This document shows, one piece after another, positions 1 to 8,750 of a DNA stretch of 53,686 nucleotides. The notes beneath the pieces are model-generated. The model worked only from the letters and a program-made list of their open reading frames with translations, did not search any database and was not told where the DNA came from. Every line of letters begins with the position of its first letter. Position 1 is the first letter of the stretch. The translations under genes were made by a program, and so were the position numbers. The stretch is from Thermofilum sp. NZ13 (GTDB lineage Archaea; Thermoproteota; Thermoprotei; Thermofilales; Thermofilaceae), in contig NDWX01000011.1 of the NCBI GenBank assembly GCA_002855745.1, positions 1 to 53,686 on the forward strand, read 5' to 3'.

Positions 1-609
1 ATCGGCGAGGCTCATCGCCTCGGCCTGGTCGTGCGTCACGTAGATCGTGGTGATGCCCAGCTCCCTCTGAAGCCTCTTCAGCTCCGCCCTCACCTCGATT
101 CTTATCTTCGCGTCCAGGTTGCTCAGGGGCTCGTCCATGAGGAAGAGCTGGGGTTGCTTCACTATCGCGCGGGCGAGGGCTACGCGCTGTTGCTGCCCGC
201 CGCTGAGTTGCGACGGCTTCCTGTCGAGGAGGTCGTCTATCCTGAGCATAGCGGCGACCTCTCTAACCCTAGCGTCGATCTCCTGCTTCGGTAGCTTCTT
301 CAGCCTCAGCGGGAAAGCTATGTTCTCGTACACCGTCATGTGGGGGTAGAGGGCGTAGCTCTGGAACACCATTCCTATGTTCCTGTCCTTGGGCTCCAGG
401 TCGTTCACTATCGTGTCGTCGAAGTAGATGTAGCCTGTCGTGGGCTTGTAGACGCCTGCTATCATGAGCAGGGTTGTCGTTTTCCCGCAGCCGCTGGGAC
501 CTAGCAGGACGACGAACTCCTTGTCCTTCACCTCGAGGTTCAGGTTTTTGATCGCGTCTACTCCGCCCCGGAACGTTTTCGATACGTTCTCCAGCCTAAC
601 CCTAACCAC
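1..609 (-). CDS. Carbohydrate ABC transporter ATP-binding protein, MalK type (C-terminus cut by window edge)
   Basis: This is the energy-coupling ATPase of a sugar importer on the cytoplasmic face of the membrane. The visible N-terminal ~203 residues contain the Walker A GPSGCGKTT, the Q-loop (GMVFQSYALYPH), the signature LSGGQQQR, Walker B LFLMDEP with the D-loop SNLDAK, and the switch histidine in VTHDQAEAM. These match the MalK/UgpC subfamily; the C-terminal regulatory domain lies outside the window. I chose the GTG at 609, six bases after the upstream permease stop, with GGTGAG just in front of it. It is the last visible gene of the binding protein-permease-permease-ATPase operon that starts at 3935. 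Its sugar cannot be told from sequence. Confidence 0.93.
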   Translation of the reverse strand, partial: MVRVRLENVSKTFRGGVDAIKNLNLEVKDKEFVVLLGPSGCGKTTTLLMIAGVYKPTTGYIYFDDTIVNDLEPKDRNIGMVFQSYALYPHMTVYENIAFPLRLKKLPKQEIDARVREVAAMLRIDDLLDRKPSQLSGGQQQRVALARAIVKQPQLFLMDEPLSNLDAKIRIEVRAELKRLQRELGITTIYVTHDQAEAMSLAD

Positions 610-615
610 GCATGC

Positions 616-1458
616 TCACCCCTTGACACCACCTATCGTGACTCTAACCAGGTACTTCTCGCCCACAACGAACAGCACGATGACCGGGATTAAATAGAAT
701 ACCGATAGGGCGGCTATCAGCGAGAGGTTTATCCCACCCATCTCGCCGATGAGGCTTCGTATAAGCAAGGAGAAAGTCCAGTTCGTCTGCGACTGTATGA
801 ACGTGTACACGAAGATGTACTCGCCCCACCCACTTAGGAATGAGAAGAGGGCAACGGCGAAAATCCCAGGCTTAACCAGCGGCAGCATAACCCTGTAGAA
901 GGCCCCAAGTCTGCTGGTGCCGTCAACCATGCTCGCTATTTCCAGGTCCCAGGGGATGCTGTCGTAGAAGCCCTTGAGAACCCACACCCCCAAGGGTAGG
1001 TCGACGGACATCCTTACGAGCACCACACCGAGGATCGTGTTCAGGAGCTTCATTTCCCGAAGCATGAAGTAGAGGGCTATCAGTAGCACCGACGCGGGAA
1101 CGCCGTGGATCACGAGGAAAGCTCCCAGTATGGCGCTACGGCCCCTGAAGCTGTAGCGCGAGATGACGTAGCCCGCCATGGAGGAGATGAACACAACGAG
1201 GAGCATGTTCCCGAGGGCGAGTATAAGCGTGTTGAAAGCGACGCCGTAAACGTTGGGGTAGAGCTTGCTGTAGACCGGGTCGTTCTCGAAGAGCACGCCT
1301 TTCCTGAGGTAGCTGAAGTTCTCGAGCGTAAAGCCTTTAATCGTAACGGGGCTCTCGCTGAACGCTAGGCCTAGGAGAAGCAGTATCGGAATCGTGATTA
1401 CGACTATTAGAATCGCAGCGACGACATAAAGGAGGATTGTCGATACTTTTACCCTCAT
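616..1458 (-). CDS. Carbohydrate ABC transporter permease, MalG type
   Basis: Inner (second) permease subunit of a CUT1-type sugar importer. About six hydrophobic segments are visible, beginning at residues ~8-30. The cytoplasmic EAA loop that docks the ATPase is near residues 174-193 (EIASMVDGTSRLGAFYRVML, then PLVKPG). At 280 residues it has normal length for MalG-like proteins. It begins with ATG 10 bases after the other permease, and its stop is 6 bases before the ATPase start, so the genes are clearly co-transcribed. Substrate specificity is not visible. Confidence 0.93.
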   Translation of the reverse strand: MRVKVSTILLYVVAAILIVVITIPILLLLGLAFSESPVTIKGFTLENFSYLRKGVLFENDPVYSKLYPNVYGVAFNTLILALGNMLLVVFISSMAGYVISRYSFRGRSAILGAFLVIHGVPASVLLIALYFMLREMKLLNTILGVVLVRMSVDLPLGVWVLKGFYDSIPWDLEIASMVDGTSRLGAFYRVMLPLVKPGIFAVALFSFLSGWGEYIFVYTFIQSQTNWTFSLLIRSLIGEMGGINLSLIAALSVFYLIPVIVLFVVGEKYLVRVTIGGVKG

Positions 1459-1468
1459 CTTCCACCAC

Positions 1469-2380
1469 CTACTCCATTTTCGGCTCAGCCATTAGCTCGC
1501 GCAGTCTGAACACTCTCCAGTAGACTATCGAGAGAACCAGCCCGATGACGAGCAGTATGGTGACGAAGACTGCCGCGTAGCCGTAGCGCATCGATGCCAG
1601 GTATTGCCCGAACGCCAGGTGGTACGCCTGGAGTATCATAACCTCCGTCGAGTAGTAGCCTGGGCCTCCATCGAGTGTGAGGAGTATGTACTCGAAGGAG
1701 GCTAGCAGCGAGAGGGTTTGGTACGCCACGACGAAGGCTATCTGCCACTTGATGAGCGGCAGTATAATGCGCCTGATTATCGTGAGCTGTGACGCGCCGT
1801 CGACCTTCGCGGCTATGATGTAGTCCTGCGGTATGGCCTTTATGGCCGAGCTGAAGATAACCATTCCGAAGCTACAGCCAATGAAGCCGTTCACGATGAA
1901 GAGGAACGGCCAGTAGTACTGGAAGGTCCAGGGTACGGGTTCCCCGCCGAGCGCCTTCAGCAAGGTGTTCAGGAAGCCTGTGTCCATGGGTGAGAAGATC
2001 CACATCATTATGAAAGCGTATATCACCGAGGGCATGACCCTCGGCAGGTACCACAGCGCCCGCATAAGCGTACCCAGGGTGTCATGTATGTGCGTGGAGA
2101 CGAGGGCTAAGAAGAGCCCCATGCCCACGTTGAAGGTGAGGGTTCCCGCGACGTAGATTATCGTGTTCCTCACGAAGATAGGGGTGTTGATGTCGGAGAT
2201 GAACTTCTGGTAGTTCGCCAGCCCCACCCACTCCCAGATGAACCTGTAGTCAAGGTTAGTGAATGACATGAGTATCGTTATTATTGCCGGCACTATCATG
2301 AAGGCTACGATAACAGCTGTGGCGGGGGCGAGCATGAGGGTAATTACGGCGAGCTTCAACAGACGCCTCCTTGAGGTCAA
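1469..2380 (-). CDS. Carbohydrate ABC transporter permease, MalF type
   Basis: First permease subunit of the same importer. It has a long N-terminal hydrophobic segment (residues ~10-35) and about six membrane spans. Its EAA loop near residues 192-211 (AAKVDGASQLTIIRRIILPL) binds the ATPase. The start is a TTG preceded by GGTGGT five bases upstream, which reads as a good ribosome binding site. No ATG gives a better N-terminus. The 303-residue length suits the short MalF proteins that lack the large periplasmic loop of E. coli MalF. It lies between the binding-protein gene and the MalG-type permease in one operon. Confidence 0.92.
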   Translation of the reverse strand: MTSRRRLLKLAVITLMLAPATAVIVAFMIVPAIITILMSFTNLDYRFIWEWVGLANYQKFISDINTPIFVRNTIIYVAGTLTFNVGMGLFLALVSTHIHDTLGTLMRALWYLPRVMPSVIYAFIMMWIFSPMDTGFLNTLLKALGGEPVPWTFQYYWPFLFIVNGFIGCSFGMVIFSSAIKAIPQDYIIAAKVDGASQLTIIRRIILPLIKWQIAFVVAYQTLSLLASFEYILLTLDGGPGYYSTEVMILQAYHLAFGQYLASMRYGYAAVFVTILLVIGLVLSIVYWRVFRLRELMAEPKME

Positions 2381-2423
2381 ATTAGACCACCTGGGAGAAA
2401 AAACTCTTATTCAAGCTGTTCCC

Positions 2424-3935
2424 TTACTCTCGGATTATTACCTGGTCTCCCAGCGTGCTTTGCAGGTTCTGCCTGAACACTTGGAGAGCCTGGTCAGAGT
2501 TGAACTGCCCTGTCTCGATGCCCTTGATCACGTTGAAGATTATTGTGTTATAGTCACTCCACTTCGGGTGCAAGGGCTGATACTTAGCGTACTCGACCAT
2601 GTAGCCCGTCGCGGCGAGGAACTTGTCCTGGGTGTAAATAGGGTCGGAGAGCTGGTCGTATAGGATGGCTAAATGGGCGCTCTTCACAGCGTGCAGGGAG
2701 TTGAGGTAGGGGTCGGTCGCCAATGTGATTATCAGGAATGCGACCTCTGGGTACTTGCAAGTCTTGGATATGAAGTAGGCTTGCGGTTGCGACAGCGTCA
2801 CGGGCTTTAAACCAGGCTCACCCGCAGGGTAGAGGGCAAAGCCGAACATCTGCCAGAATTTCTCCTCAGTAAGGTTGAATGACCCTATCCACTGGCCCTT
2901 GTGCCACGTGCCACCGAGCCAGAACAGGACTTTCCCTGATACAACCGTCGGGTGAACGTCGCGGTTGAAGTCGAGGGATGTTATCTTGTCGGAGATAACT
3001 TTACCCTTATGCATCGAAGCCTCGTAGTACCAGTCGAAAACCTTCTTCCAAACCTTCATGTCGGCAACAAGCTTACCCGATGAGGGGTCTTGAAGCGTGC
3101 CTCCGAAAGCAAGGTAGACGATAGGCCAATCTGGGCCAGCGTTGGGCCTGTGCCAGATACCGTAGCCTGGTTGCACAACTCCCTTGTCCACGGCTTCCTC
3201 TGCGACTTTCAGCATGTCCCAGAGAGTGAACTCACCTCTCCTGATCTTCTCGGGGAGCGCGTTGATCTGATCATCTGTCCAGCCCAGTTGCTTGAGCAGC
3301 AGTTTATTGAAGTAGACAGGCCTGGCCTCCGTGTCCTGAGGTATACCCCAGATGTGCCCCTTGTATGTCACGGAGTCCCAGAGCCCGCTTATAACGTCGT
3401 AGTAGGTCCAGTTCCAGTACTTCTTCACGTAGTCGTCAAGCGGTATGATCCACCCGTTCTCGCTGAGGAGCGCCGCGTAGTGGTGCTCCATCTGGAATAT
3501 GCAGGGACCCGTGCCTCCCTGTAGCGCGAGGAACACCTTGTTCCTGTAGTCGGTCCACGATGCCGTGGAGAAATCTCCCTCAAGCTTCACAGTGGCGGGT
3601 ACGCCTATCGCCTTGAATATCGCGTTGAGCCTGTTAGCCGCCTCAACGAGGTTTAGCTGCCTGTAGATGGACTCCCTCTCAGGGCCCTGCGTCCAGGCTG
3701 TGATCACGATTTCCACCGGCTTGCCGCCTGCCTGCTGCTGGAGCTGCTGAAGCTGCGCCTTTAGGCTCTGGAGCTCGGAGGCTAGCTTATCGTACTCCGA
3801 CTTAGGCACGTACTCCCCAGCCGGGGCTGTCGGCGCAGTCGCCCAGTGCACTAAATACCCTGCAATGAAGCCGATAACGAGCGTAACTATCAGAAGCAGT
3901 GCGGTGGTCTTTTGCAGCGTTTTACTCGTGCTCAT
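2424..3935 (-). CDS. Extracellular solute-binding protein of the sugar ABC importer (family 1)
   Basis: Captures the sugar outside the cell for the two permeases that follow. Residues ~9-31 form one hydrophobic segment that probably anchors the protein in the membrane as an uncleaved signal. Residues ~45-72 form a Gln/Leu-rich coiled coil (LASELQSLKAQLQQLQQQ). The remaining ~430 residues resemble family-1 sugar-binding proteins, with aromatic-rich segments such as PVYFNKLLLKQLGW. Stalk-plus-coiled-coil binding proteins are common in archaea; the second importer (26665-28017) has the same design. The ATG start sits 46 bases after a TATA box, so this gene opens the operon. Ligand unknown. Confidence 0.9.
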   Translation of the reverse strand: MSTSKTLQKTTALLLIVTLVIGFIAGYLVHWATAPTAPAGEYVPKSEYDKLASELQSLKAQLQQLQQQAGGKPVEIVITAWTQGPERESIYRQLNLVEAANRLNAIFKAIGVPATVKLEGDFSTASWTDYRNKVFLALQGGTGPCIFQMEHHYAALLSENGWIIPLDDYVKKYWNWTYYDVISGLWDSVTYKGHIWGIPQDTEARPVYFNKLLLKQLGWTDDQINALPEKIRRGEFTLWDMLKVAEEAVDKGVVQPGYGIWHRPNAGPDWPIVYLAFGGTLQDPSSGKLVADMKVWKKVFDWYYEASMHKGKVISDKITSLDFNRDVHPTVVSGKVLFWLGGTWHKGQWIGSFNLTEEKFWQMFGFALYPAGEPGLKPVTLSQPQAYFISKTCKYPEVAFLIITLATDPYLNSLHAVKSAHLAILYDQLSDPIYTQDKFLAATGYMVEYAKYQPLHPKWSDYNTIIFNVIKGIETGQFNSDQALQVFRQNLQSTLGDQVIIRE

Positions 3936-3980
3936 CGTGATGTGTCTGCAAGATAACTATTTATCTGTTTTTCTGGGAAG

Positions 3981-3990
3981 CTTTAAATAT
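3981..3990 (-). promoter_or_regulatory. TATA box of the first sugar importer operon
   Basis: On the minus strand this reads ATATTTAAAG. Its centre lies about 50 bases upstream of the ATG at 3935, giving a predicted transcription start near 3959 and a leader of ~23 bases. The surrounding 120-base gap (3936-4055) is very AT-rich and also contains T-runs on the minus strand that could terminate the exporter operon upstream. Inferred from motif and spacing only. Confidence 0.5.
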
Positions 3991-4055
3991 TCTCGTAAAA
4001 TAAAAATATATACTCTATACTTTTTGAGGTAAAATTAAGGAAATAGATTACTGAG

Positions 4056-5375
4056 CTACGGCTTTCTCTTGAATCTAGATAGAGCTCTTTCGACGCTGTA
4101 CTGGACCCGCGACAGGGTTTCCAGGGAGATCAGGCTCGAGGTGAGGTACACGAGGCCCAGCGTCACGAGCACCGAGAGAAGGATGTAAACGGGAGCTTCG
4201 AGTGGGGGCTGCGAGGCGACGATGTCCCTTGCCAGGATCGTGGGCTGCGTCATCGGGAATACGTAGAGGGCTGCTTTCACAGCGGGGCCGACCATGCTCG
4301 AGGGGGCGAAGACGACGAAGTAGCCGGGAATCACTATGAGCAGGCCCAGCGGGCTCATGATCGTGTTAGCTATGCGCACGTCTCTGCTGAGCGCGCCCAC
4401 GATCACTCCTAGGGCCGCGGCGAAGAAGAGTGATACGAGGAGGCTGGGGGCCAGCAGTAGGAGGTCGTGGGGGGAGAGCAGGCTCGCCTGGCTCGGTATG
4501 TTCAGCGTGAGCGCCTCCTGCCCCGAGACTCCCGGCATCGAGCCGAGAAAGGTCGCAAAGTATATCGCGAAGTAGAGCGCCATGCCGGCCAGCTCAAGCG
4601 CCGAGCCCACAAGGGACACGACGAACATTCCCAGCAGCTTGGCTGTCAGGATCTCGTGCGGGGGCACAGGCATCGTCAGGAGGGTCTCGAGGGTTCTCTC
4701 CTCGTTCTCCACAGCCATGGAGGTCGCCGACATCTGCATGACCACTAGGGATATCGACATGACGATCAAGGGGACCAGGAGCGCGGCCATCAGCAGCCCT
4801 GCCAGCGAGCCCGGGTCCGCGGGCAGGAACGCTTTCTTGCTCGCAATGTAGGTCTGGGGTGTGGAGTGAACCGGGTTAAGGAGCACGCGCGGGCTTACAC
4901 CAGTCTTGTTCGCGACGTGCTCTAGGTAGAAGCTCTTAACCTGCTCCACTACGGGGGCTGTCTCCACGCCTGAGAACACGGATATCTCGTCGACCACCGA
5001 GAGAACGGTGATGTTCGCAACATCTCCCACGGTGAGCGAGCGGGAAAACGTCTCAGGGAGGATGAGCACGACGCGTACGCCTCTCCTCGAGGCCTCCAGC
5101 GATATTTCCTCAGGGTTTCCCTGAGGGAGCTTAGTCACGTTGAAGCCCCTCCCGGCCAGCCACGAGATGAGCTTCTCGGAGTAGGGGCCTTTGTCGTAGC
5201 TCACCACGCCTATGTTCTGCGCGCCTCGCATTGCCTCCTCGACGGCTGTCTTCATGGGAACCGATATGACCAGCGCTATAACGGGCATGATTAGGGCGCT
5301 CAGTATGAACGGGACCAGGATCCTCGGGTCTCTGAGCAGGTCCTTAACCTCCTTCGCGAGGAGCGGGGCGATCAC
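4056..5375 (-). CDS. ABC-2 type exporter permease (NatB/DrrB-like)
   Basis: Membrane subunit of an ATP-driven exporter. The 439 residues show the classic ABC-2 layout: one span at ~20-42, a large soluble extracytoplasmic domain (~45-190), then about five spans from ~193 to the C-terminus. The N-terminal IAPLLAKEVKDLLRDPRILV is typical of the family. The GTG start overlaps the stop of the upstream ATPase gene (GTGA), indicating translational coupling. Exported substrate unknown; candidates for such pairs include ions, lipids and drugs. Confidence 0.88.
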   Translation of the reverse strand: MIAPLLAKEVKDLLRDPRILVPFILSALIMPVIALVISVPMKTAVEEAMRGAQNIGVVSYDKGPYSEKLISWLAGRGFNVTKLPQGNPEEISLEASRRGVRVVLILPETFSRSLTVGDVANITVLSVVDEISVFSGVETAPVVEQVKSFYLEHVANKTGVSPRVLLNPVHSTPQTYIASKKAFLPADPGSLAGLLMAALLVPLIVMSISLVVMQMSATSMAVENEERTLETLLTMPVPPHEILTAKLLGMFVVSLVGSALELAGMALYFAIYFATFLGSMPGVSGQEALTLNIPSQASLLSPHDLLLLAPSLLVSLFFAAALGVIVGALSRDVRIANTIMSPLGLLIVIPGYFVVFAPSSMVGPAVKAALYVFPMTQPTILARDIVASQPPLEAPVYILLSVLVTLGLVYLTSSLISLETLSRVQYSVERALSRFKRKP

Positions 5376-6100
5376 TTCCCACCACCCCTCACAACAGTGA
5401 AGAACACCTCCTCCAGGTTGCGGGCGCCGTACTTCGAGACGAGCTCCTTGATGGGGCCCTCCTCGAGAATCCTGCCCTTATCAATCAGCGCAACGCGGGT
5501 GCAGATATCCTCGACTTCAAGCATGTTGTGGCTCGAGACAAGGACGGTTGCCCCTAGGCTCTGGGCGTACTCCTTGACTAGGTCGCGTATCTCCTTGGCC
5601 TGAACGACGTCGAGCCCCGAGGTAGGCTCGTCGAGTATGGCCAGCTTGGGCTTAACCATGAGGGCTCTGGCAACCTGGACCCTGCGCTTCATTCCCTTGC
5701 TGTAGGACTTCATCTTCTCGTGGATCTTCTCGCCCAGCCCCGCTATCTTCACCCCCATCTCGAGCGCCTCCTCAGCCTCCCTTGTCTTCCCGTAGTAGAG
5801 CTCGGCCACCAGGCGGAGGAACTCGTAGCCCGTGATGTTCCTGTACGTCCCAGCGTCCTCCGGCAGGTACGATACCATCTTCTTGACCTTTAGGGAGCCG
5901 GGCTTCTCGCCCAGGACGAGCACCTCGCCGCTGGTCGGTGACAGTAGGCCGGCGAGTATCCTGAACGTGGTCGTCTTTCCGGCGCCGTTCGGCCCTATGA
6001 GCCCGAAAACCTCGCCCTCCTCAACGGTGAAGCTCACGCCGCTGAGCGCCCTGAAGCCTCCGAAATCCTTAACCAGGTTTTTAACGACCACAGCAGGCAT
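5372..6100 (-). CDS. ABC exporter ATP-binding protein
   Basis: ATPase partner of the ABC-2 permease that overlaps its 3' end. Motifs seen: Walker A GPNGAGKTT, signature YSKGMKRRVQVARAL, Walker B LAILDEPTSGLD, and the switch histidine in LVSSHNMLEVE. The frame is open up to 6142, but I chose the ATG at 6100 (MPAVVVKNLVKDFGG). It matches normal family N-termini and lies ~29 bases after a TATA-like box at 6126-6133, so the mRNA would be leaderless. Length 242 residues is normal. Confidence 0.92.
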   Translation of the reverse strand: MPAVVVKNLVKDFGGFRALSGVSFTVEEGEVFGLIGPNGAGKTTTFRILAGLLSPTSGEVLVLGEKPGSLKVKKMVSYLPEDAGTYRNITGYEFLRLVAELYYGKTREAEEALEMGVKIAGLGEKIHEKMKSYSKGMKRRVQVARALMVKPKLAILDEPTSGLDVVQAKEIRDLVKEYAQSLGATVLVSSHNMLEVEDICTRVALIDKGRILEEGPIKELVSKYGARNLEEVFFTVVRGGGK

Positions 6101-6125
6101 TGCAAAAAATAAATCTTTGATCACG

Positions 6126-6133
6126 TAAATAAA
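6126..6133. promoter_or_regulatory. Shared TATA-like element between divergent exporter operon and 6154 gene
   Basis: The + strand reads TAAATAAA (minus strand TTTATTTA). It is centred ~29 bases from the ATG at 6100 on the minus strand and ~24 bases from the GTG at 6154 on the plus strand. One short AT element could therefore place leaderless starts in both directions. A second AT-rich patch at ~6104-6116 could serve the plus strand instead. Confidence 0.45.
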
Positions 6134-6153
6134 CGTTTGCAAAAGGAAAACAG

Positions 6154-6927
6154 GTGGTCTCGTTGGAGGACCCTTCCCGATACTGCGAAAACATGCCGCT
6201 GTGCCTTGTCTCGACGCTAGCCGCCACGGTGGTAGCCTTCTACGTCGGCCTTCTCCTAGCTAAGGCTAACCCGCTTCTCCTCCCGCTGTGCCTAACACTC
6301 GCCGTGTACCCTGGCTTCCTGAAGATGGTCTCGGCGAACAGGCTGTGGGCCGCGCAGGCGCTAGTCTACGGCTGGGCGCTATTGTCGACGATGCTCGTAG
6401 CCTACTATTCATACACGCAGGGAATGCAAGCTGGAGGCATGATCGCAAAGGGAGAGAGCTACGTGAGGGAGATGTTCGACTGGATTAGAACCGGTAGGGG
6501 CGCTGAGGGAGACCCCTCCCTCTTCGTCCTCCCGAAGATCGTCGAGGTGACGGTTTTCTCGGTGGCGACGCTCCTCACGGTCGGTTTCGCGGGGTTGTTC
6601 ATGGGAGCCTACCTGCTCGACTACATGAACTTCTACGTGGGTGTGCTGCTCACCTTCGCGAAGCCGGAGCACGTCCTCGAGGTGGCTCTTCTCTCCTGGC
6701 CCGTGTACGCCGTGCTCCGCGTCGTGGGGTACGTCATGCTCGGGACTGCCCTCTCAAGGGTTTCATGGCTACTGCTAAGGGAGCACAGGCTTAGGCTGGA
6801 GGACGGCGCGAGGAGGATTCTCGTTTACTCCCTCGTCTTCATAGCCCTCGACTTCCTCCTGAAGGCCACAGTGGCAAACGCGGTATACCAGCCACTCCTA
6901 AAAGCTTACACCACGATCGCTCCTTAA
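6154..6927 (+). CDS. Integral membrane protein, possibly SpoIIM (DUF95)-like
   Basis: A 257-residue membrane protein with about six hydrophobic segments (roughly residues 14-34, 36-54, 64-84, 127-155, 173-200 and 222-240). The C-terminal half has a pattern recalling SpoIIM/DUF95 proteins: a Gly-rich helix with small residues (VGFAGLFMGAYLLDY), then PEHVLEVALLSWP resembling the family's PHG-x-xE-x-P element, then a final hydrophobic helix. This is a weak resemblance and is inferred. The GTG at 6154 begins the frame. It is divergent from the ABC-2 exporter operon and shares its promoter region; SpoIIM-like proteins are often encoded beside such exporters, which modestly supports the idea. Confidence 0.6.
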   Translation: MVSLEDPSRYCENMPLCLVSTLAATVVAFYVGLLLAKANPLLLPLCLTLAVYPGFLKMVSANRLWAAQALVYGWALLSTMLVAYYSYTQGMQAGGMIAKGESYVREMFDWIRTGRGAEGDPSLFVLPKIVEVTVFSVATLLTVGFAGLFMGAYLLDYMNFYVGVLLTFAKPEHVLEVALLSWPVYAVLRVVGYVMLGTALSRVSWLLLREHRLRLEDGARRILVYSLVFIALDFLLKATVANAVYQPLLKAYTTIAP

Positions 6928-6967
6928 AGAAATTTTATATATCGCTCTATTAATAGTGGTAGGCGAT

Positions 6968-7399
6968 ATGACAGAGGTTTACGCTCAGCCCGGACCCGGC
7001 ACACCGAACGGCTTGTACGTCTACTCGAGGGAGAAGAGGGGGTGGGTTCTCCTAGACAGGTTCTGGCTAGGCGACAACGGCGTGCACGTCATATACTTCG
7101 ACAACACGTTTTGCCCAGCGTGCAGGCGCTTTGACAAGGCATGGTTCACCTTCGTCGAGAAGAGCGCGGATCGGGCTGACAACACGTACTTCATGATAGC
7201 CTTGTGTGACTGGTTCGCCAGGCAGTGCAGCTCAGAGCACTCCAAGAGGCTCTTCGAGATATTCGACGTGCACGTCTCGCCGACGATACTCTTCCTCCTC
7301 CGGGAAAACGGGAAAATCAAGAGGAGCCTGAAGAACGAGGGGTCCATGACGCTGGACAGGCTCACCCTGACTTACGCGCTTTTCACCGCTACCCTCTGA
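6968..7399 (+). CDS. Thioredoxin-fold protein with CPAC active site
   Basis: A small cytoplasmic-looking protein (no signal peptide). The redox motif FCPACRRF sits at residues ~48-55 after a strand VHVIYFDN, and a likely cis-proline loop (VSPTILFLL) follows about 60 residues later. This is the thioredoxin arrangement, so a disulfide reductase/oxidase or peroxide-linked role is likely. An additional Cys pair (residues ~81 and ~88) is present. I chose the ATG at 6968 because a TATA box (TTTTATAT, 6933-6940) lies ~31 bases upstream; an in-frame GTG exists at 6956. The 3' end overlaps the convergent epimerase gene by 11 bases. Confidence 0.8.
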   Translation: MTEVYAQPGPGTPNGLYVYSREKRGWVLLDRFWLGDNGVHVIYFDNTFCPACRRFDKAWFTFVEKSADRADNTYFMIALCDWFARQCSSEHSKRLFEIFDVHVSPTILFLLRENGKIKRSLKNEGSMTLDRLTLTYALFTATL

Positions 7400-8339
7400 G
7401 CTCCTCGAGGGCGCTCTCCGCGGCCTTCCTCACGGCTTCGCGGCTACTGTACCTGGGCCTCCAGCCGAGGGACTTAAGCTTTGAGATGTCGAGATGCATG
7501 TACTTCACGTCGCCCACCCATCCCCTCCCGCCGTCGACGCCACCCGTGAACCTGTACTGCACACCGCTGAGCCCCATCACCTCCACGACTATGTCCGCGA
7601 CCTCCACCACCGTGATCGAGTCCTCGCTTCCCACGTTGTAGGCCTCGAAGCCGCCCCGCGTACCGCGCCACGCGAGCAGCGTGGCCTCGACGGCGTCCTC
7701 GACCCACACGTAGCTCTTCCTCTGGGTTCCGTCCCCGAGGATCTCGAGCTCCCGGGGGTTGTTGAGCAGCTTCAGGACGAAGTCCCTGACGACACCCCTC
7801 TTGGCCCTGGGCCCGACAACGTTCGCGTACCTCAGGGCCACGGCCTTGAACCGGAACGTGTAAGCGTAGGAGGAGATGAGGGCCTCGCAGGAGAGCTTCG
7901 AGGCCCCGTACAGGGATATCGGCTTCATCGGGCCGTAGTCCTCGGGTGTGGGGAGCTTCGAGGCCTCGCCGTACACCGTGCTCGTCGAGGCGAACACGAG
8001 GTCCCTAACGCCGCGCCTCCTCATCTCCTCAAGCAGGTTGTACGTAGCGAGGATGTTGTTCTCGAAGTGCTCCTGGGGGTCCCCGACCCGCACCTCCGGG
8101 TTGGCCGCGAAGTGGAACACCGCGTCGACGCCTCCGGCGAAGGCCCGCTCAAGGTCGCTGCGCGAACGAAGGTCTCCCTTCACGACGTCCACATCGCGTA
8201 GGATTCTCGACAGGTTCTCGATCTTTCCTGATGAGAAGTTGTCGAAGACCACGACGCTGTGCCCCTCCTTGACGAGCCTCTCCGCGAGGTGGCTGCCTAT
8301 GAAGCCAGCCCCGCCGGTTAGCAGGATCCTCATCGCCAC
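7389..8339 (-). CDS. NAD-dependent sugar-nucleotide epimerase/dehydratase (GalE-like)
   Basis: Extended short-chain dehydrogenase/reductase acting on NDP-sugars, probably a UDP-glucose/galactose 4-epimerase. The Rossmann motif GGAGFIGSHLAE is at residues ~9-20. The catalytic serine/threonine region is FASTSTVYGE and the catalytic YxxxK is YGASK. The binding segment LRYANVVGPR is typical of GalE-like archaeal proteins. 316 residues is the usual length. It could feed surface polysaccharide or lipid glycosylation, but the exact sugar cannot be assigned from sequence. Its stop is followed four bases later on the same strand by the small unknown gene at 8343-8729 upstream, so the two may be one transcript. 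Confidence 0.88.
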   Translation of the reverse strand: MAMRILLTGGAGFIGSHLAERLVKEGHSVVVFDNFSSGKIENLSRILRDVDVVKGDLRSRSDLERAFAGGVDAVFHFAANPEVRVGDPQEHFENNILATYNLLEEMRRRGVRDLVFASTSTVYGEASKLPTPEDYGPMKPISLYGASKLSCEALISSYAYTFRFKAVALRYANVVGPRAKRGVVRDFVLKLLNNPRELEILGDGTQRKSYVWVEDAVEATLLAWRGTRGGFEAYNVGSEDSITVVEVADIVVEVMGLSGVQYRFTGGVDGGRGWVGDVKYMHLDISKLKSLGWRPRYSSREAVRKAAESALEELRG

Positions 8340-8342
8340 CGC

Positions 8343-8729
8343 CTACGCGATCCCGATCATCCTGGCTTTAGGGAGCTTGAGGCCTGGCATCAGCGCGTCG
8401 AAGAGCTTCACGAGAATGTCGAAGTGCTCCTCCGCGCCCGTGTTCGAGAAGCTCCTAGCTGAGGTAGGGTAGATCTCCAAGCTGAAGTCGCTGCCGTCTT
8501 CGAGCTCCGCCCTAACGTAGATCATCAGCAACAATTCACCCTTGTAGTCCATGACGCCTGAGGCGAGGCTCAGCGATGCGAGCGGCGAGCCGAGCCTCCT
8601 CCCGAGCTCCTCCTTCAGCGCCGTGGGACTACTCTTCGCTACCCCTTCGAGAACGCTCTCCCCCTCCTCGAACTCAACAATGCCGTAGCTGTAGGTGCCG
8701 TCACCCACGGAGAAAACGCTCAGCTTCAC
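8343..8729 (-). CDS. Conserved-looking hypothetical protein
   Basis: I do not recognise this protein. It is about 128 residues, soluble and acidic, without signal peptide or Cys pairs, and has alternating strand/helix character (VKLSVFSVGDGTYSYGIVEF and a C-terminal helical part). I placed the start at the GTG at 8729, because a TATA box (CTTTATTTGA on the minus strand, 8751-8760) is centred exactly ~26 bases upstream, which fits a leaderless mRNA. The longer frame from GTG 8747 would start too close to that box. It is followed by the epimerase gene after only three bases and is probably co-transcribed with it. Confidence 0.65.
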   Translation of the reverse strand: MKLSVFSVGDGTYSYGIVEFEEGESVLEGVAKSSPTALKEELGRRLGSPLASLSLASGVMDYKGELLLMIYVRAELEDGSDFSLEIYPTSARSFSNTGAEEHFDILVKLFDALMPGLKLPKARMIGIA

Positions 8730-8750
8730 GATACCTAAGGGACACACCCT

